Translations under genes and position numbers: made by a program
The notes under the pieces: model-generated
Databases searched by the model: none
Seen by the model: only the letters and a program-made list of their open reading frames with translations
Told to the model about the DNA's origin: nothing
DNA from: Delphinapterus leucas
Taxonomy: Eukaryota > Chordata > Mammalia > Artiodactyla > Monodontidae
Length of the DNA stretch: 64,000 nucleotides
NCBI RefSeq assembly: GCF_002288925.2
Contig: NW_022098001.1
Location: forward strand, 2,598,832-2,662,831
Direction: 5' to 3'
Shown: piece after piece, positions 32,813 to 44,743 of the stretch
Numbering within the stretch: position 1 is the stretch's first letter
Layout: each line of letters opens with the position of its first letter

Positions 32813-34280
32813 TTTATTACTGTTGCTTATTGCCAGACCCCTGGACAGATTTCTCCTCCACGGCTTTTGAGCCCTGCATGGAAGAACTGTGCAAGGAGAG
32901 AAGAGGAAGTAAAGAGAAGGAGGTTGGCTGTTTTCTTCTATTTAAAGGGAAATAGTAGACATGTAGATCTGATAAAAGGAAAAGGGATTGAGGTAACTTA
33001 AGAATTCTGTTTGATTCAAAAGAGATTGATAGCACATGTACCACCCTGGCCTAAACCCTTCAACCAGCAAGCAGAACTTGAAAGAAAATTTTCAAGAGGT
33101 TCCTCCAAGGCCGATATATTTTTCTAATGCTATGTTTTATACTCACATTTTGAGATGCATTATTTTGGCAAGATTAAGAAAGAAAACTAATATTAGGAGC
33201 TAAAGATGCAGAAAAAGAGAGAAAGGAAACATTCCTTTGCTTAGATTCAAAATGGCCTTCTAGTGGTTACCATCAATCTGAATTGGAATAGATTCTGCTA
33301 TAGACAAAATGGAGCTACTTGATTGGAGGAGAGCCAGAAAGCCTGCCTGCCCCTCCCAGTGCCTGGCATGCCTATATTAGAGTAACTCTGTAGTGTTGAG
33401 AGAGTCATGATATTAAAGGCAGAGACACCATTTATACATACTTTTCCAGCTCTCCTTTTACCCTAGAGCTTTACCTGAGAGACATTGGTTTATTCTTTGT
33501 CCCCTCAGTATTGGCATCTTTGGTCTCCATTCTGATAGGCAACATCAGGTAAGAGGGCATCTAGCAGCAGAGGAAAGGAGAAGAGACAACCTTAAATAAT
33601 GTCAGAGCTAGGAAATTGTTATTTTTGTAGAGAGAGATGGTAGTAGCTTGGTTAAATTAGAAATATAGTCAGTATATAAAATTTTTATAAAATTATTCAG
33701 GTCCTGTATTCACTTATGCAGACCATCATTATTGATATACAGATTAAATAATTGTTTAGAATTCAGGTAAGCATGTTAGCTAGATACCTAACGTAGGTCT
33801 GAGTCAGAAGATCTGGAAAATAATAAATGAGCTTTAAAACAATTAAACAAAAAGGATATATTTGGTAGTTACTAATTAACAGAAAAATTTTGAAACTGAA
33901 GTTATGAAATCCCTAGATTGCTAAGGTAAGAATACTTGTGTAATGATATAGCTTTCATAGACTGATACCTCTTTTGATACTAATTTTATTGGCAAATTAT
34001 GATTTTCAACTAAATGAGCAGTGAGGGAAGCGGGGTGAATTATGAAATCATAACCAGCAAAGGTCTATTTTTAAAGATTCAGTTTCAATCACCCTTTACT
34101 GACATGTATAAATCATCCTTGAAAGCAGTGCCTCTTGCCTTTGGTGTGTGTGGCACTGTGCTAAATTAACTGACCCATCTTTGATGAAAAGAGAAGCTTA
34201 GTTTTCGTGAATCACACATACAAAAATTGTTTTTCTAAAGAAAAATGTGCCAGGAAAACTAACCCTCTGGACTTGAGAAT
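32813..34280. other. Unassigned sequence
   Basis: Nearly 1.5 kb without named repeats. No gene-like frame. The 75-codon minus frame at 32,817-33,044 has no domain. Confidence 0.4.
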
Positions 34281-34281
34281 T

Positions 34282-34493
34282 TAAGCCTCTTTTTTTTTTT
34301 TTTTTGTAGTACACGGGCCTCTCACTGCTGTTGCCTCTCCCGTTTTGGAGCACAGGCCCCGTGGCCATGGCTCCACGGGCCTAGCCGCTCCGCAGCATGT
34401 GGGATCTTCCGGGACTGGGGCACGAACCCGTGTCCCCTGCATCGGCAGGCGGACTCTCAACCCCTGCGCCACCAGGGAAGTCCTAAGCCTCTT
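34282..34493 (-). mobile_element. CHR SINE with internal deletion, antisense
   Basis: T17 run, then the SINE in reverse, ending CCACCAGGGAAGTCC. TAAGCCTCTT is repeated at 34,282-34,291 and 34,484-34,493. Near 34,350-34,365 it reads ACAGGCCCCGTGGCC where other copies have about 16 more bases. The missing part lies between two AGGCTC words in intact copies. The 112-codon minus frame is a SINE shadow. Confidence 0.93.
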
Positions 34494-35805
34494 CTTGAGT
34501 CTCAGATTCCCCCCAACATGATTGATGTACCCAAGCAGGAAAAAATGGTGGATTACAAATGCAGGTCTATTCTGAGTAGTGCCTGATGTTAAGGAGTTGG
34601 TCGTAGTATTTGATCTCATCCATCTCTCCTCAGTGCCACGTGGACCAGGTGTTTCTTCCTTACGGATATTCTGAAATAAAAAGCAATATTGCCAACTGCC
34701 TCTTAATTAAACGAGAAGTGCAGACTTCTAAACAAAGGATAGTCGTAGTAAGAAAAATAGAATAAGGTAAGTTCTCAGCTTCTTTTTTGAGATTGTCTGG
34801 GTCTCTCTGTGTCATAGCCAAAAACTAACTATCAGAGGCAAATGATATATAGAATTTTATAGACTTGACAGCACTGAATTTTTTGTATGGATCATTTTTA
34901 TAGTTTTGGCAGGACTGGGCTTGCTGTTATTCGTAGTGACTCCTGGTCACTTATCCCTTGGTTAGTATGGCCATATACTCAACTGCTTCTGTTCTTAGCA
35001 GTTAAGGAGGGGATGGGGAGTTCAACTGTTGGTTTAATGGCACTTATTAGGCAAAGTCTTGGAATGGTTTCTTCTTTACAACCTTAGTTATCATAACAAG
35101 CTAGTATGGGAGATACTGCAATTTGATCTCTGAGGTTCAGATCATAGGAATTGTCCAAAGAATAGAAGATAGAGGAGAAGAGTACATCTCAGTTCTTTAT
35201 TGTCCTCTGAGATACCTGACTGTTATCTCTGAAGCTGGAAATCAGGATCATATCCCTGGAAACCAAGCCTACTTACTGGGCCAAAGCAAAGGCTAGGCAT
35301 GTCCATCTACATATTCAGAGTAACAAATGTCAAGCCTTAGTGTGTATGTGATCCGTATATGATAATCATTGTAAGGGACTTACAGATCTCTACAGAAACA
35401 ACCATAGCCAGTTAGAATGTAGACTGTGGTCTGACCATGAGGTTGAAGATCTTAGTACAGTTGGCTCCAGCAATGCTCCGACTTACTCCCTTGTGCTTCC
35501 TGCTCTATCTCCTTCAAAGGAGATTTGGCTTTAACATCTATTTATCTTTCTGGTCATTGCAACAGTCCTCTGTTCCCTGGTCAGAAATATATTTTTTAAG
35601 GTTTTCCAAGTTATTTATATACTGTAATAAAATATGCACCTTTCATTTAAAAAAGTTTTTTTGAAGAGTTAAGAGATTGGACCACATTATCTGAAGGCAT
35701 TAGTGACATGCTTTGTGTGTTGAGAGTGTTGATGCCTAAGGGAGTGCTCATGCTGGGTAAATTGTTCAGTACTGCAGAATGGTCAGGGAGCCAGTCTCCC
35801 TCAGA
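34494..35805. other. Unassigned sequence
   Basis: About 1.3 kb. No recognised exon. The plus frames at 34,887-35,087 and 35,437-35,664 look like ordinary random frames of an AT-rich region. Confidence 0.4.
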
Positions 35806-35807
35806 AC

Positions 35808-35860
35808 AAATCAGGATAACCTTGAGCAAGTTAGTTAAACTTTCCGAGTCTTCGTTTTCT
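35808..35860 (+). repeat. MIR SINE fragment, sense
   Basis: ATAACCTTGAGCAAGTTAGTTAAACTTTCCGAGTCTTCGTTTTC is a diverged copy of the MIR core. The SINE next to it interrupts or abuts it. Confidence 0.7.
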
Positions 35861-36077
35861 TTTTTTTTTTTTTTTTTTTTTTTTTGCGGTACGCGGGCCT
35901 CTCACCGCTGCGGCCCCTCCCGTCGCGGAGCACAGGCTCCGGACGCGCAGGCTCAGCGGCCATGGCTCATGGGCCCAGCCACTCCGCGGCATGTGGGATC
36001 TTCCCGGACCGGGGCACGAACCCGTGTCCCCTGCATCGGCAGGTGGACTCTCAACCACTGTGCCACCAGGGAAGCCC
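35860..36077 (-). mobile_element. CHR SINE, antisense, well preserved
   Basis: About 26 T residues, then GCGGTACGCGGGCCTCTCACCG and a body with many intact CpGs (GTCGCGGAGC, GGACGCGCAGG, GACCGGGGCACG). The high CpG retention and long pure tail suggest the youngest SINE of the window. No convincing target-site duplication found. Confidence 0.95.
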
Positions 36078-36600
36078 TAAAAGAGTACTTTTAAACTTCT
36101 TATTTCTTGTTTCAATTCTCTCATACAAAGACTATATCCTCAAATATAAAGAAAGACTTAATTATCCTGAAATCAGAGTGCATTTTAGTTTGATTATGGC
36201 TTGTCTACATGCAAGATACAAAGTATATAATTAAGACAATCATCTAAATAATTAAGGGCAAATAATAATTTTGTCTTAAATATACAATTATCCAGTTAGG
36301 GAAGCACAAAATTAGACAGCCAAATGAGATTCTTAAGTGATATTTTGATGATTTAAGTGTAAATGAATCATAAACATTAATATTAAATTTCCTCTGAAAG
36401 AATTTTGTGTTTAAAATCTATGGAGAAGTATACTTGGCAGAGTATATTTTGAGTTTTGTTAAAACCAAAGGCACATGAAAATGGTTTGAGATAGTTTGCT
36501 GAAACAAAATCTCGGTCTCCACATATAAAAAGCGTGCAACTAAAGCAGCTAGCTGGTGGTTTGAAGATACAAATATATTTGTCAGAAATTCCCTGACATT
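36078..36600. other. Unassigned AT-rich sequence
   Basis: About 520 bases, no feature recognised. Confidence 0.4.
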
Positions 36601-36604
36601 ACCC

Positions 36605-36740
36605 AGTCATTTATTCATGATTTAAGTGAATGTTGTTTGAACCCCTACTATGTGTTAGTCATTGTGCGGGGTTCTAGGTTTATAAAGGAGAACAAGAAAG
36701 TCTTGCCTTTCACCTGTTAGGGCTTATAGGTTCTTGAGGA
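36605..36740 (-). repeat. L2 LINE 3' end, antisense
   Basis: TCATTTATTCATGATTTAAG, AACCCCTACTATGTGTTAGTC, GGGTTCTAGGTTTATAAAGG, AGTCTTGCCTTTCACC follow the reverse L2 terminus. Confidence 0.7.
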
Positions 36741-37510
36741 AGTTAATTGGTAATAATGCCACTCCTCAACTCTCTGTAGTGGAGAGGGGACTTCACCTCC
36801 ACTCCAAGGATAGAAAGTTTAGAAAGATCATCTGATCTTTCTTTCTGTCCTTTCTCTGAAAATCAAGGGACTGCCTCTCTTATGAATTGCATTTTATCTA
36901 TTGAGAAAATAGATTAGGAGTTGAGGTGGCTTGAATGGCTTGAAGAAGGAATGGTTACTATTGCCATTTGACTCACTTGCTTCTCTCCTATTAGTAGTTA
37001 GGGAAGGAAGGAGAGAACTCAACTCTTGATTCAATGCCCAGTTGTGTGATTTACTAAATAGCATTCGCAACCTAGTTGACTTTTCTGGATGGAGATGTTT
37101 GCAAGGATAGTGTCAAGGAAGGGGAAGTTTAGAAGTGATGGATCAGAGAAGTAGAGGAGAAAGAAGGAAGCAGTGGCTAATAGAGGAGGAAGTATAAAGA
37201 CCTGTGAGTTGGAGTCTAATGAAATTGAAAAGATCTATGGGAAAGTCAGAAAACTGTGGTCTCAAGAGTAGATAGAGGGCATTTCCAGTTTCAGAAGTGG
37301 AGCATTTCTGGGTATGTCCATGAGAAGGATAACAAGTGGAGTAAAGAAGATAAGTTCAAAGATGATTCTGTTTAGGTTTAGATGAGTCATGCAGTAGATG
37401 ATGACATTACTCACAATAGCAGGAAATAAATGGTTTCAGCAGGTGCCAAAGATTTTATTGAATCAAGGGAAATGACCAGGAGGATACTAGAAGATAATGT
37501 CAGAATTGAG
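36741..37510. other. Unassigned purine-rich sequence
   Basis: Roughly 770 bases, GA-rich on the plus strand (GGAGAAAGAAGGAAGC). May be an old repeat I cannot name. Confidence 0.35.
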
Positions 37511-37513
37511 TAA

Positions 37514-37682
37514 AGAGTGTATAGTCAATTGGGGGGAATACCCTGGTGGTTCAGTGGTTAGGACTCTGCGCTACCACTGCAGGGGGCACGGGTTCAATCC
37601 CTGGTCGGGGAACTAAGATCCTGCATGCCATGCAGCATGACCAAAAAAAAAAGAAAAAGAAAAAGAATGTTTGGTCAATTGG
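37514..37682 (+). mobile_element. Short CHR/Bov-type SINE with decayed TSD
   Basis: About 130 bases: ATACCCTGGTGGTTCAGTGG (A box), GGGTTCAATCCCTGG (B box), GAACTAAGATCCTGCATGCC, then an A/G tail. Flanks AGTGTATAGTCAATTGG and AATGTTTGGTCAATTGG share most bases. The short body lacks the GC-rich middle of the main form, so it is a different subfamily. Confidence 0.9.
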
Positions 37683-38430
37683 CAAGAGCTTCAAGGGAAT
37701 AGATGTATTATTTGTTTGTTTATATGAAGATGAGGGACTCATGAGCTGAAAGTTGTTTGGAAACCCCGAAATATGTGGTGTGTTGGAAAAAGAGATTCTA
37801 CACTTTGGAAAACAGGGAGAATTTATGGAAAGAGTCAGTGTCCAGTTAAGTCAGTCTGAAAGGAATGATCAGTTGGGAACAAGTGGTATAGGGGAATTTG
37901 TTTAACTAATAGGCAAAGAAGTCCATGTAATGAATGTAGGGAGTAGTAAGGTCTTTGTGGTTTGGGTCTTGAACTAGACTATTAAGTCCCAAATTTACTT
38001 TTACTTTAATATCAGGGGAATAAAATCACTAGAGCTCCTTAGCCTGTAATAACCAACATATTGCCTCAATTTACTTCATTTTATAGGTATAAATCTTGCA
38101 CGAATATCCTGTTCTCAGTATATCATCTGATTTTCAAATGTCTTGGGTTTACTAAAAGCCTAAGTGCATTTTGCCAAGAAAATATCATGAGATTTTAGGC
38201 ATGTTTATTTTTAGGAGAAATACAATCCTTGTGTTTATGATTCATTTACACTTAAATAAAAATATTGCTAAGAGAAATCTGCGGTACATCCAAGTTAGTT
38301 CTTGTCATTTATGTATCTTTTTAAAAGAAGTTTTCTCTAAGTTACGTAGCTATGAAGATTAAACCATATCTAATTTGGAAAGTTAAGAGGTATAACTTGT
38401 CAGTTTAGGAAGTGACACAACCACATCAAA
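37683..38430. other. Unassigned sequence
   Basis: About 750 bases, no feature recognised. Confidence 0.4.
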
Positions 38431-38434
38431 CCTA

Positions 38435-38545
38435 CACCACTAGAAGAGACTTTGGGAATCATTTAATCCCCTTATTATAAAAGAAGAAACTGAGAAGCAG
38501 TGGGGTCACCTGACATACCTATAATCACATGCAACTTAGGGAAAG
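38435..38545 (-). repeat. MIR SINE fragment, antisense
   Basis: TTTAATCCCCTTATTATAAAAG, AGAAACTGAGAAGCAGTGGGG, TCACATGCAACTTAG are reversed MIR words, diverged. Confidence 0.55.
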
Positions 38546-38589
38546 AACCAAACCAAATAATTTAGGTGGTTTTAATTAATGTTTCATTT

Positions 38590-38660
38590 AGAGCACATGA
38601 GCACTTAGCACAGGATCTTACGCATAATAGGTGCCAAATGTTTAATGAATAGATCAGTGT
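38590..38660 (+). repeat. MIR/L2-type 3' end, sense
   Basis: GAGCACTTAGCACAGGATC, TAATAGGTGCCAAATGTTTAATGAATAG. Confidence 0.65.
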
Positions 38661-39235
38661 CCCTGGGACACCACCTAGCAGATAAATGTGCTCTAGTTTG
38701 CCATTTGGCATATTTATTATCATCAAATGAGGGGCCTAATGGGCTTTGTACCAAATTGCCTTATCAGACACAATTACTGGCCTCTAGAAAATGTGAACTC
38801 AAAAATAACAAAGTGAATGAAGTATTCAAATGTTAAAGAGATTTATTAGATTAATATATAAAGATATGTGCCATTTTTTGTGGCGACTAATAGGAGAATG
38901 TCTATGAATCAAAATGTACACATTGCAATAAATAAGTGAAATACAACTGTTTATTACAAGTTCATGGAAAATGTTTATGGAAGAGAAGGATTTGAAAAGC
39001 TTTTTCATTAGGCAGTACTGCTCAAGGAAACATTCTGTGGAATCTTTGAGCAAACTGAAGATCTTAGAGCAAGAGGGAGAATTTAAGGAAGTGGACTTAA
39101 TGAGGAGGTTTACTGCCAGGAAGCAAAGTATGGTGAAGGACCATAGGGTTACAGTGTGAAAATGAGCTAATGGCAAGAAGAAATGTTTCGGGAACTCTAG
39201 AAAAGAATTAGAACTTGAACAGAAAGATTTTAATG
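38661..39235. other. Unassigned sequence
   Basis: Contains a 167-codon open minus-strand frame (38,826-39,329) and a 62-codon plus frame (38,971-39,159). Neither has a recognisable domain. The long minus frame runs into the neighbouring MIR, which argues against it being a gene. Confidence 0.35.
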
Positions 39236-39237
39236 GT

Positions 39238-39365
39238 ATGATACAGAGGTTTAGCTGTGTGACCTTGGACAAGTTACTTAATTTTAAATATTGTTTTTTT
39301 GAGATAATCTTAAAAATGCAGATAATCATACCTCTTTCAGAAGGATTAAATTAAATAATGTTTAC
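39238..39365 (+). repeat. MIR SINE, sense
   Basis: TTTAGCTGTGTGACCTTGGACAAGTTACTTAATTTTAAAT, CAGATAATCATACCTC, GGATTAAATTAAATAATG. Confidence 0.8.
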
Positions 39366-39711
39366 TCACTCTGCATACAGATCAAGTTGAGCCTGGAGAT
39401 GAGAAGTGCAATGAGATACTGAATTCTTGTGGGTTCTGTCCTTAGTTAAGAGGTGCTACTACAATTCCTTTTTAACTGTAGATCTCAATCAGAGAATTTT
39501 CATATGTAATCATTTTCCTTAGGCCTTTTCGTTTCTGGGAGCAGTTTTTCTATGTGAACTATATTCCACCTGGAATGTTTTAAGGATAAAGTAAGCAAGA
39601 GTTATGCATGATAACCATATTAGAGTGATCCTGACCACTTCCTTGGTGATACATGCTAGATTAGTAGAGTGTAGGTCAGAATGAGGCTATCCTGATGACC
39701 TGTTTCTACAT

Positions 39712-39930
39712 GTGTATTGTGCTAGGGAAAGCACTAGACATAGAGTTGGAAGACCTAGGTTTAAAGAAGAAGCCTGCTTCTGCCACTTGCTAGCTGCATG
39801 ACTTTGAATCTAATATTTCTGAGTCCTCTATAAAATAGAGATAATAATACGAACCATAAGTGTTGTAGAAATTAGATGACATAGTATATTACAAAAAACC
39901 TAGCACAATGCCTGACATTCAGCCAAATCT
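39712..39930 (+). repeat. MIR SINE, sense, nearly full length
   Basis: AAAGCACTAGACATAGAGTTGG, GACCTAGGTTTAAA, CTTCTGCCACTTGCTAGCTGC, ATGACTTTGAATCTAATATTTC, AAATAGAGATAATAATACG, TTAGATGACATAGTATATTAC, CCTAGCACAATGCCTGAC. Confidence 0.85.
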
Positions 39931-41475
39931 TAACACATATCCCTTTTCTCCCCCTTCATCCTATTGTTTAATTAAAGCAATCCTCAGGTTCTTTAAAGAA
40001 GAACATATAAAGCCAAAAAAAGGGTGGAGAGGGAGAAATACTTTTCTCTTAATCATCTAAGGGAACAGGAAAAGGAAGCTCATCAAAAAACATTTCACGA
40101 AGGACTATCAGTTATTCTCATTACATGTTAAAAAATTACAAACATTTTATACTTGGTAAACTTTAAATAATCTAAAGCTGTCTGATGATGGGTGTAACAC
40201 TTTGGAATGGTACTTAAAATCACATCATAATTGGGTAACAGAGTCAAGTTGAATGTTGGAAAATCAGATTCTCTTCCAGCCCTGTAATTTTGTGAAATGA
40301 TACCACAGAGAAATGGAAAGAAATGAAATTTATATATGACATGGGCATGGTAATACAGCATAGTGAGTAATCAAGTATCATAACATCATAGAATATTAGA
40401 AAGACATTACTGGAATCTTTTAAATTTCTGCAGTGCCTTCTTACCACCTAGCTGAAAGTGTCTGTCCTGTTGTCTACATCGCTTCCGTCAAATGTGGGGC
40501 TGTTTGGAAATCTAGCCTTAGGAGTGTAATCCTTTCAGATAGCTTTGCCATCATCACTTACTCACCATGTCACTTCCACTAAGTAGGGATTCAGCTCTGC
40601 ATATAAGCCTGAAACTAAGTTATTGGTTGATTAATTGACAGGTAGCAGGCGAGATTTGTTTTTCAGTTAAGTAAACATCATATGGTTTCTTAGACATATG
40701 CATGACAGGATCAAAAACTTTATTTCCAACACTTAGCAAGATGTAATTTACATGTTATCTGGATAATTACAGACGAATGGCCTTTGAAGAATTAGATTGT
40801 TTTGGATGATTCAATTCTCAAGTCAAATCTCTAAGAGAACGAACAGTGTGAGGTAGTGAGCTTTTTCTTTGCACCCATAAATCCCATTGATTTAATTCGG
40901 TGCTCACTGATATGACTCTATCAAAAAGGCAAAATTCAAACAGGATGTATGCTATCTTACATTCAAATAGAAGTGCTCCTAAACTGAAACTAGCAAATTC
41001 ATAGAGAATAAGAACATGTCCAATGTTGTGTGTCTATCACATAATTACAAAAAAGAAATTAAAAAATCCCCAGTAGCTAGACTTTGCATTCCTCATAAAC
41101 ACTGGCCTATAAAATCCTTGCGGAAAGGATTTCTGACCCACCTTTTTTTGCATCCATTATGGAGAGTGCAAAAATTTTTATTCTAGTGTCAGATTCTGCA
41201 ACACTGCAGTGAAAATTGTTAAGTAATTTTTCTGTCAAATATTAAGTGAAGTCTCATTTCCTTCTGATCTAACTTTAACTTAAAGTAACACTTAAATGTG
41301 GTAGGTATAATAGTCTTTCATTGGCATTTGAGGTCTATACTTTTACAGTCTCATACAAGATTCACCTTTGTTCTTTGGACATAGTCCCCATTTGAGGATA
41401 AAGCTTCATATGTTTTATAATCTGTCTATTGGTAAAGTACAAGCCTCCACTTTTTTATTCAGGTCACATTTTTTA
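39931..41475. other. Unassigned sequence
   Basis: About 1.5 kb. No named repeat, exon or RNA. The part near 41,080-41,260 (ATGGAGAGTGCAAAAATTTTTATTC) is repeat-free and could be checked for conservation. Confidence 0.4.
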
Positions 41476-41479
41476 AAAG

Positions 41480-41590
41480 ACATGCTATTTGTTAGATATT
41501 CTGCTAGAAATCGGCAGTTCATTGGTGAGCAACCTACCTAAGTCTCTGGCCCTTAAGAGCTTAATAAGCCAGAGGGCAACTAGAAAATCC
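41480..41590 (-). repeat. L2-type fragment, antisense
   Basis: TTTGTTAGATATTCTGCTAG, GTGAGCAACC, CCCTTAAGAGCTTAATAAGCC fit reverse L2 but are strongly decayed. Confidence 0.5.
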
Positions 41591-41614
41591 AGCAGGCTTG
41601 GAATTGTCTGAAGA

Positions 41615-41870
41615 AAGCAGAAATAATAATGGGTGATACTTATCAAAAGCTTCCTATGTACTAGGCACTATTTTAAGTAATTAACAGTTAACTATTTTAA
41701 TCCTAACAGTAACCTTAAGTTAGTGTAATTATTATCTTCATTTTGTCTATGAGGAAGTTGAGTCACAGAGAAGTGAAGTCCCCAGCTAGTAGGTGTTGGT
41801 TCTGGGATTTGAATCCTGGAAGCCTGGCTCTAGGGTATGTCATTTTAACAACTCATGACACTGCCTCAGA
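41615..41870 (-). repeat. MIR SINE, antisense, nearly full length
   Basis: AATAATAATGGGTGATACTTATC, CCTATGTACTAGGCACTATTTTAAG, CCTAACAGTAACCTTAAGTT, ATGAGGAAGTTGAGTCACAGAGAAG, GCTAGTAGGTGTTGG, TTGAATCCTGGAAGCCTGGCTC. Confidence 0.88.
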
Positions 41871-41953
41871 AAGAGAAAGTGATTTCATGCAGCTTATTTT
41901 TCTTATAGCTAAGGTAAGAAAGAAAAGTAGTTGGAGATATGTATGTATATATT

Positions 41954-41954
<1 letters not shown>

Positions 41955-41987
<33 letters not shown>
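41955..41987. repeat. (TG)n microsatellite
   Basis: About 16 TG units, after TTTGCG. The minus-strand peptide with repeated TH residues is a shadow of this tract. Confidence 0.97.
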
Positions 41988-41989
<2 letters not shown>

Positions 41990-42520
41990 ACAAGAGAATA
42001 TGCTGAGATATTTTTTTCCTGGGACAAATCTTGAGTCTGAATTAATAACATGAGGTTTGCCTAAAGCATATTATGTGACACACTGGAGAATGGCTCTAAC
42101 TTTAATACCATAAGAGATACAGAAATGCTGTTTAACCAAATAGTTCTTATAGTAGCACTTCAAACAAGCAGAGGGCATTGTATTCAGGCACTTTGCTTCC
42201 TGAGGCTGCATGATATGAGGATAGTACTGGGACAATCTAGATTATGAGAAAACAAATACATTATTAGACTGTCTCTCTGAAATATCAGGTGTTTTAGGAT
42301 TGTACAGGTGCTGGATTTCATTCCATTTACAAGCAAACCCTCTCATTAATACCTTAATTATACATATTCTATATTGCTGACTACCACGAGAACCAAGTAA
42401 GAGAGAGGCAAAAGGGACCTTCAGTGTGGGAAGTTGAACAGGTAGACTATTACCTCCTGCACAGAAAAAAGGCCAACTCCCTCAAAGATGGGAAATCAGT
42501 AGCATCCTTTGCTTCTTTCT
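41988..42520. other. Unassigned sequence
   Basis: No feature recognised. Confidence 0.35.
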
Positions 42521-42524
42521 ACAA

Positions 42525-42620
42525 GCCTTTGTAGGCCAGGCCTTATGCTAAATGTTGGGTGTACAGAAATAAATATGATATAATTTCAAAAAGCCTCCAA
42601 TATTAAGGAAAGCCAACAAT
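42525..42620 (-). repeat. L2-type fragment, antisense
   Basis: AGGCCAGGCCTTATGCTAAATGTTGGGTGTACAGAAATAAATATG matches the reverse L2 end. Confidence 0.65.
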
Positions 42621-42706
42621 CATTTTTCTAAAAAGTTTTACATTGTTTTAAACACTTACACTAGTTATTGGTTAAGAACTGAAAGTTCTTACATCACAGC
42701 ACGTGA

Positions 42707-42912
42707 CTTTAACCCAGGGTTCCTCAATCTCAGCACTAATGACATTTGGACCGGATAATTCTTCATTGTGGGGGGCTGTCCTGTGCATTATAGGATTTTT
42801 AGCAGCATCCCTGGCCTCTACCAATTAGATACCAGTACTACCGCCACCTCCAGTTGTGACAACCAAAAGTGTCTTCAGGTATTACTTGTGGTTGAGAACC
42901 ACTACTTTAATC
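42707..42912. mobile_element. MER5A-type hAT DNA transposon with 8-bp TSD
   Basis: A 190-base non-autonomous element (42,715-42,904): CAGGGTTCCTCAATCTCAGC at one end and GTGGTTGAGAACCACTA at the other. Inside are GACATTTGGACCGGATAATTC, GGGGGCTGTCCTGTGCATTATAGG and AGCAGCATCCCTGGCCTCTACC. The 8-base flanks CTTTAACC and CTTTAATC differ at one base, as expected for hAT insertion. The TIRs are imperfect and it has no coding capacity. Confidence 0.9.
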
Positions 42913-44120
42913 TGAAAATATTTTAATTGCAAGATATTGGGCCCCCTAAAATGACAGTTACAATATGCAAGTATAGGGAACTAAAACATACAATTTACTG
43001 TTTACTATTATTTTAGACCAACCATTTAAAACATTAGCAAATGCTTAATCCAAATATAGAAGCCAGAGTCTTTATTCAGGGTGAAATTTTCTCCTGGGAA
43101 TATCATTCCTTTCTCACTAATCATGGTTATTACAAAGACCTGAAAATTCTTAATCCCAACTACTAAAGTCCTGAGTTATTCTTCTAGCTCCTCAATTCAG
43201 ATAGATTAGAGGAGGTATAGATGGTGTCACACACCCAATATCTGATTAGACTGAGCTGGGATCACCCATTAAATACATGTTTCTGTTTCCCATAACTGTA
43301 AAACATGTGTCCAAAGGTCTAGTAAGATAGCATACCACTTATAAACTCTTTGTAAAATATAGTAAACACTCAACGAACAATTATTTAATATTTATTTTAA
43401 TTTAATCATTTACTCCTTACCTTTTTTCAAAAAAGATATAAGGCAGGTTTCAAAAAACACGTACTATAAACAGATAAAGAAAAGAAATGAGTTATTAGAA
43501 AAAGGGAAAGCAGTGCTATGAAAAATGAGTTAAACTGCAGCATGAGGTCAGCATTCAAGTTCATATTCTCTCAGTTGCCAACGAAAGGCAACAAATTTGA
43601 CTTTTAGCGGACATAGCAAAGAGGAAACCAAAACCAGTTACGTGATTCAGAGTCTCAAAATAAAGACAAATTAGTTGCTCCAGAGAGGTTCAACTATTTC
43701 TGTTACTCAGCCAGAGAGAAATTTTAACTGCAGATTCTCCTAAAGGAGGCAAGGTGGTGTCCTGAACCATAGCTTCAACTATATTCACATAATAATAGAT
43801 ATAATAATGAGCTTTAAAAGGCAGTGTCTTTTACAGGCTTTCAATGTGAGGTGATGGTGTAATGTCAAAGTTCAGCTTAGTAAAAAATTATCAGTACGGC
43901 ATTAAAACAATGAGTAGTTAAATTGTTTGATTTAACAGTGCTGGCTTGGATGAAGTTAAGTGCAAATAAGTTTGGAGGACTGCAGTACTGACCATCTCAG
44001 GAATTCACTATTTTTAATAATTGTTTCAGCTGATTTTTGCTAAGTTGTGAGTGGCTATGAGGTAGAAGTTACACTGTCTAAGAAGTACTCGGAATGTAGG
44101 TACTTTATGTTACAAGTTAT
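42913..44120. other. Unassigned sequence
   Basis: About 1.2 kb. A faint MIR-like passage at 43,285-43,390 (AACTGTAAAACATG, AACACTCAACGAACAA). Nothing else recognised. Confidence 0.4.
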
Positions 44121-44125
44121 TTTCA

Positions 44126-44370
44126 CATTTATATTCTTTTTTTTTTTTTTTTTTTTTTTTTTTTCGGTTTGCGGGCCTCTCACTTTTGCGGCCTCTCCTG
44201 TTTTGGAGCACAGGCTCCGGACGCGCAGGCTCAGCGGCCATGGTTCACGGGCCTAGCCGCTCCGTGGCATGTGGGATCTTCCTGGACCAGGGCACAAACC
44301 TGTGTTCCCTGCATCGGCAGGTGGACTCTCAACCACTGCGCCACCAGGGAAGCCCCATATTTATATTCTT
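44126..44370 (-). mobile_element. CHR SINE with TSD, antisense
   Basis: T26 run, then CGGTTTGCGGGCCTCTCAC and the body in reverse. ATTTATATTCTT occurs at 44,127-44,138 and 44,359-44,370. Body about 44,139-44,356. Three overlapping frames here are shadows. Confidence 0.95.
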
Positions 44371-44740
44371 AACAGTTAGCCACACTGCGAGGACTAATAT
44401 GCTCCTTCAGAATCTGTGGCCTACCAAGGCAATGTGCCTGAAAAGAAAGTTACCTCACACCTGCCTAATATTTGGCTAAGGTAGGCCTTTGGAATGGGAA
44501 AAGAATTTTCTAAAAAGTATAACCAAAACCCAGAACAAACCCCCCCACCCTCCAAAAAAGAGCTTAAGGCTTTAAAAGTTCCATGTCATAAAAATTGGTT
44601 ATACTAGTTTAAACCTGAACAGTTTTAAAGAAGACATAACTATAAACAACCATTTTTTTCCAAAAATAATATTGGTAAAGCATCAGCAGAATATGTGTCT
44701 TCGAGCTATGGATCTTCCTGACATATCTTGCAATGTGAAT
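44371..44740. other. Unassigned sequence
   Basis: About 370 bases; includes a C9-type run (AACCCCCCCACCC) near 44,540. Nothing recognised. Confidence 0.35.
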
Positions 44741-44743
44741 TTG

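Noticed and set aside
34880..35700. Considered a decayed processed pseudogene
   Set aside because: No recognisable protein in any frame and no poly(A) tail or flanking duplication.
38826..39329. 167-codon minus-strand open frame in non-L1 sequence
   Set aside because: No domain, low-complexity hydrophobic composition from an A-rich opposite strand, and it runs into a MIR element. Worth only a routine search.
41743..42051. Cys/Val and Thr/His repeat peptides
   Set aside because: Translation of a (TG)n microsatellite and the adjoining MIR.
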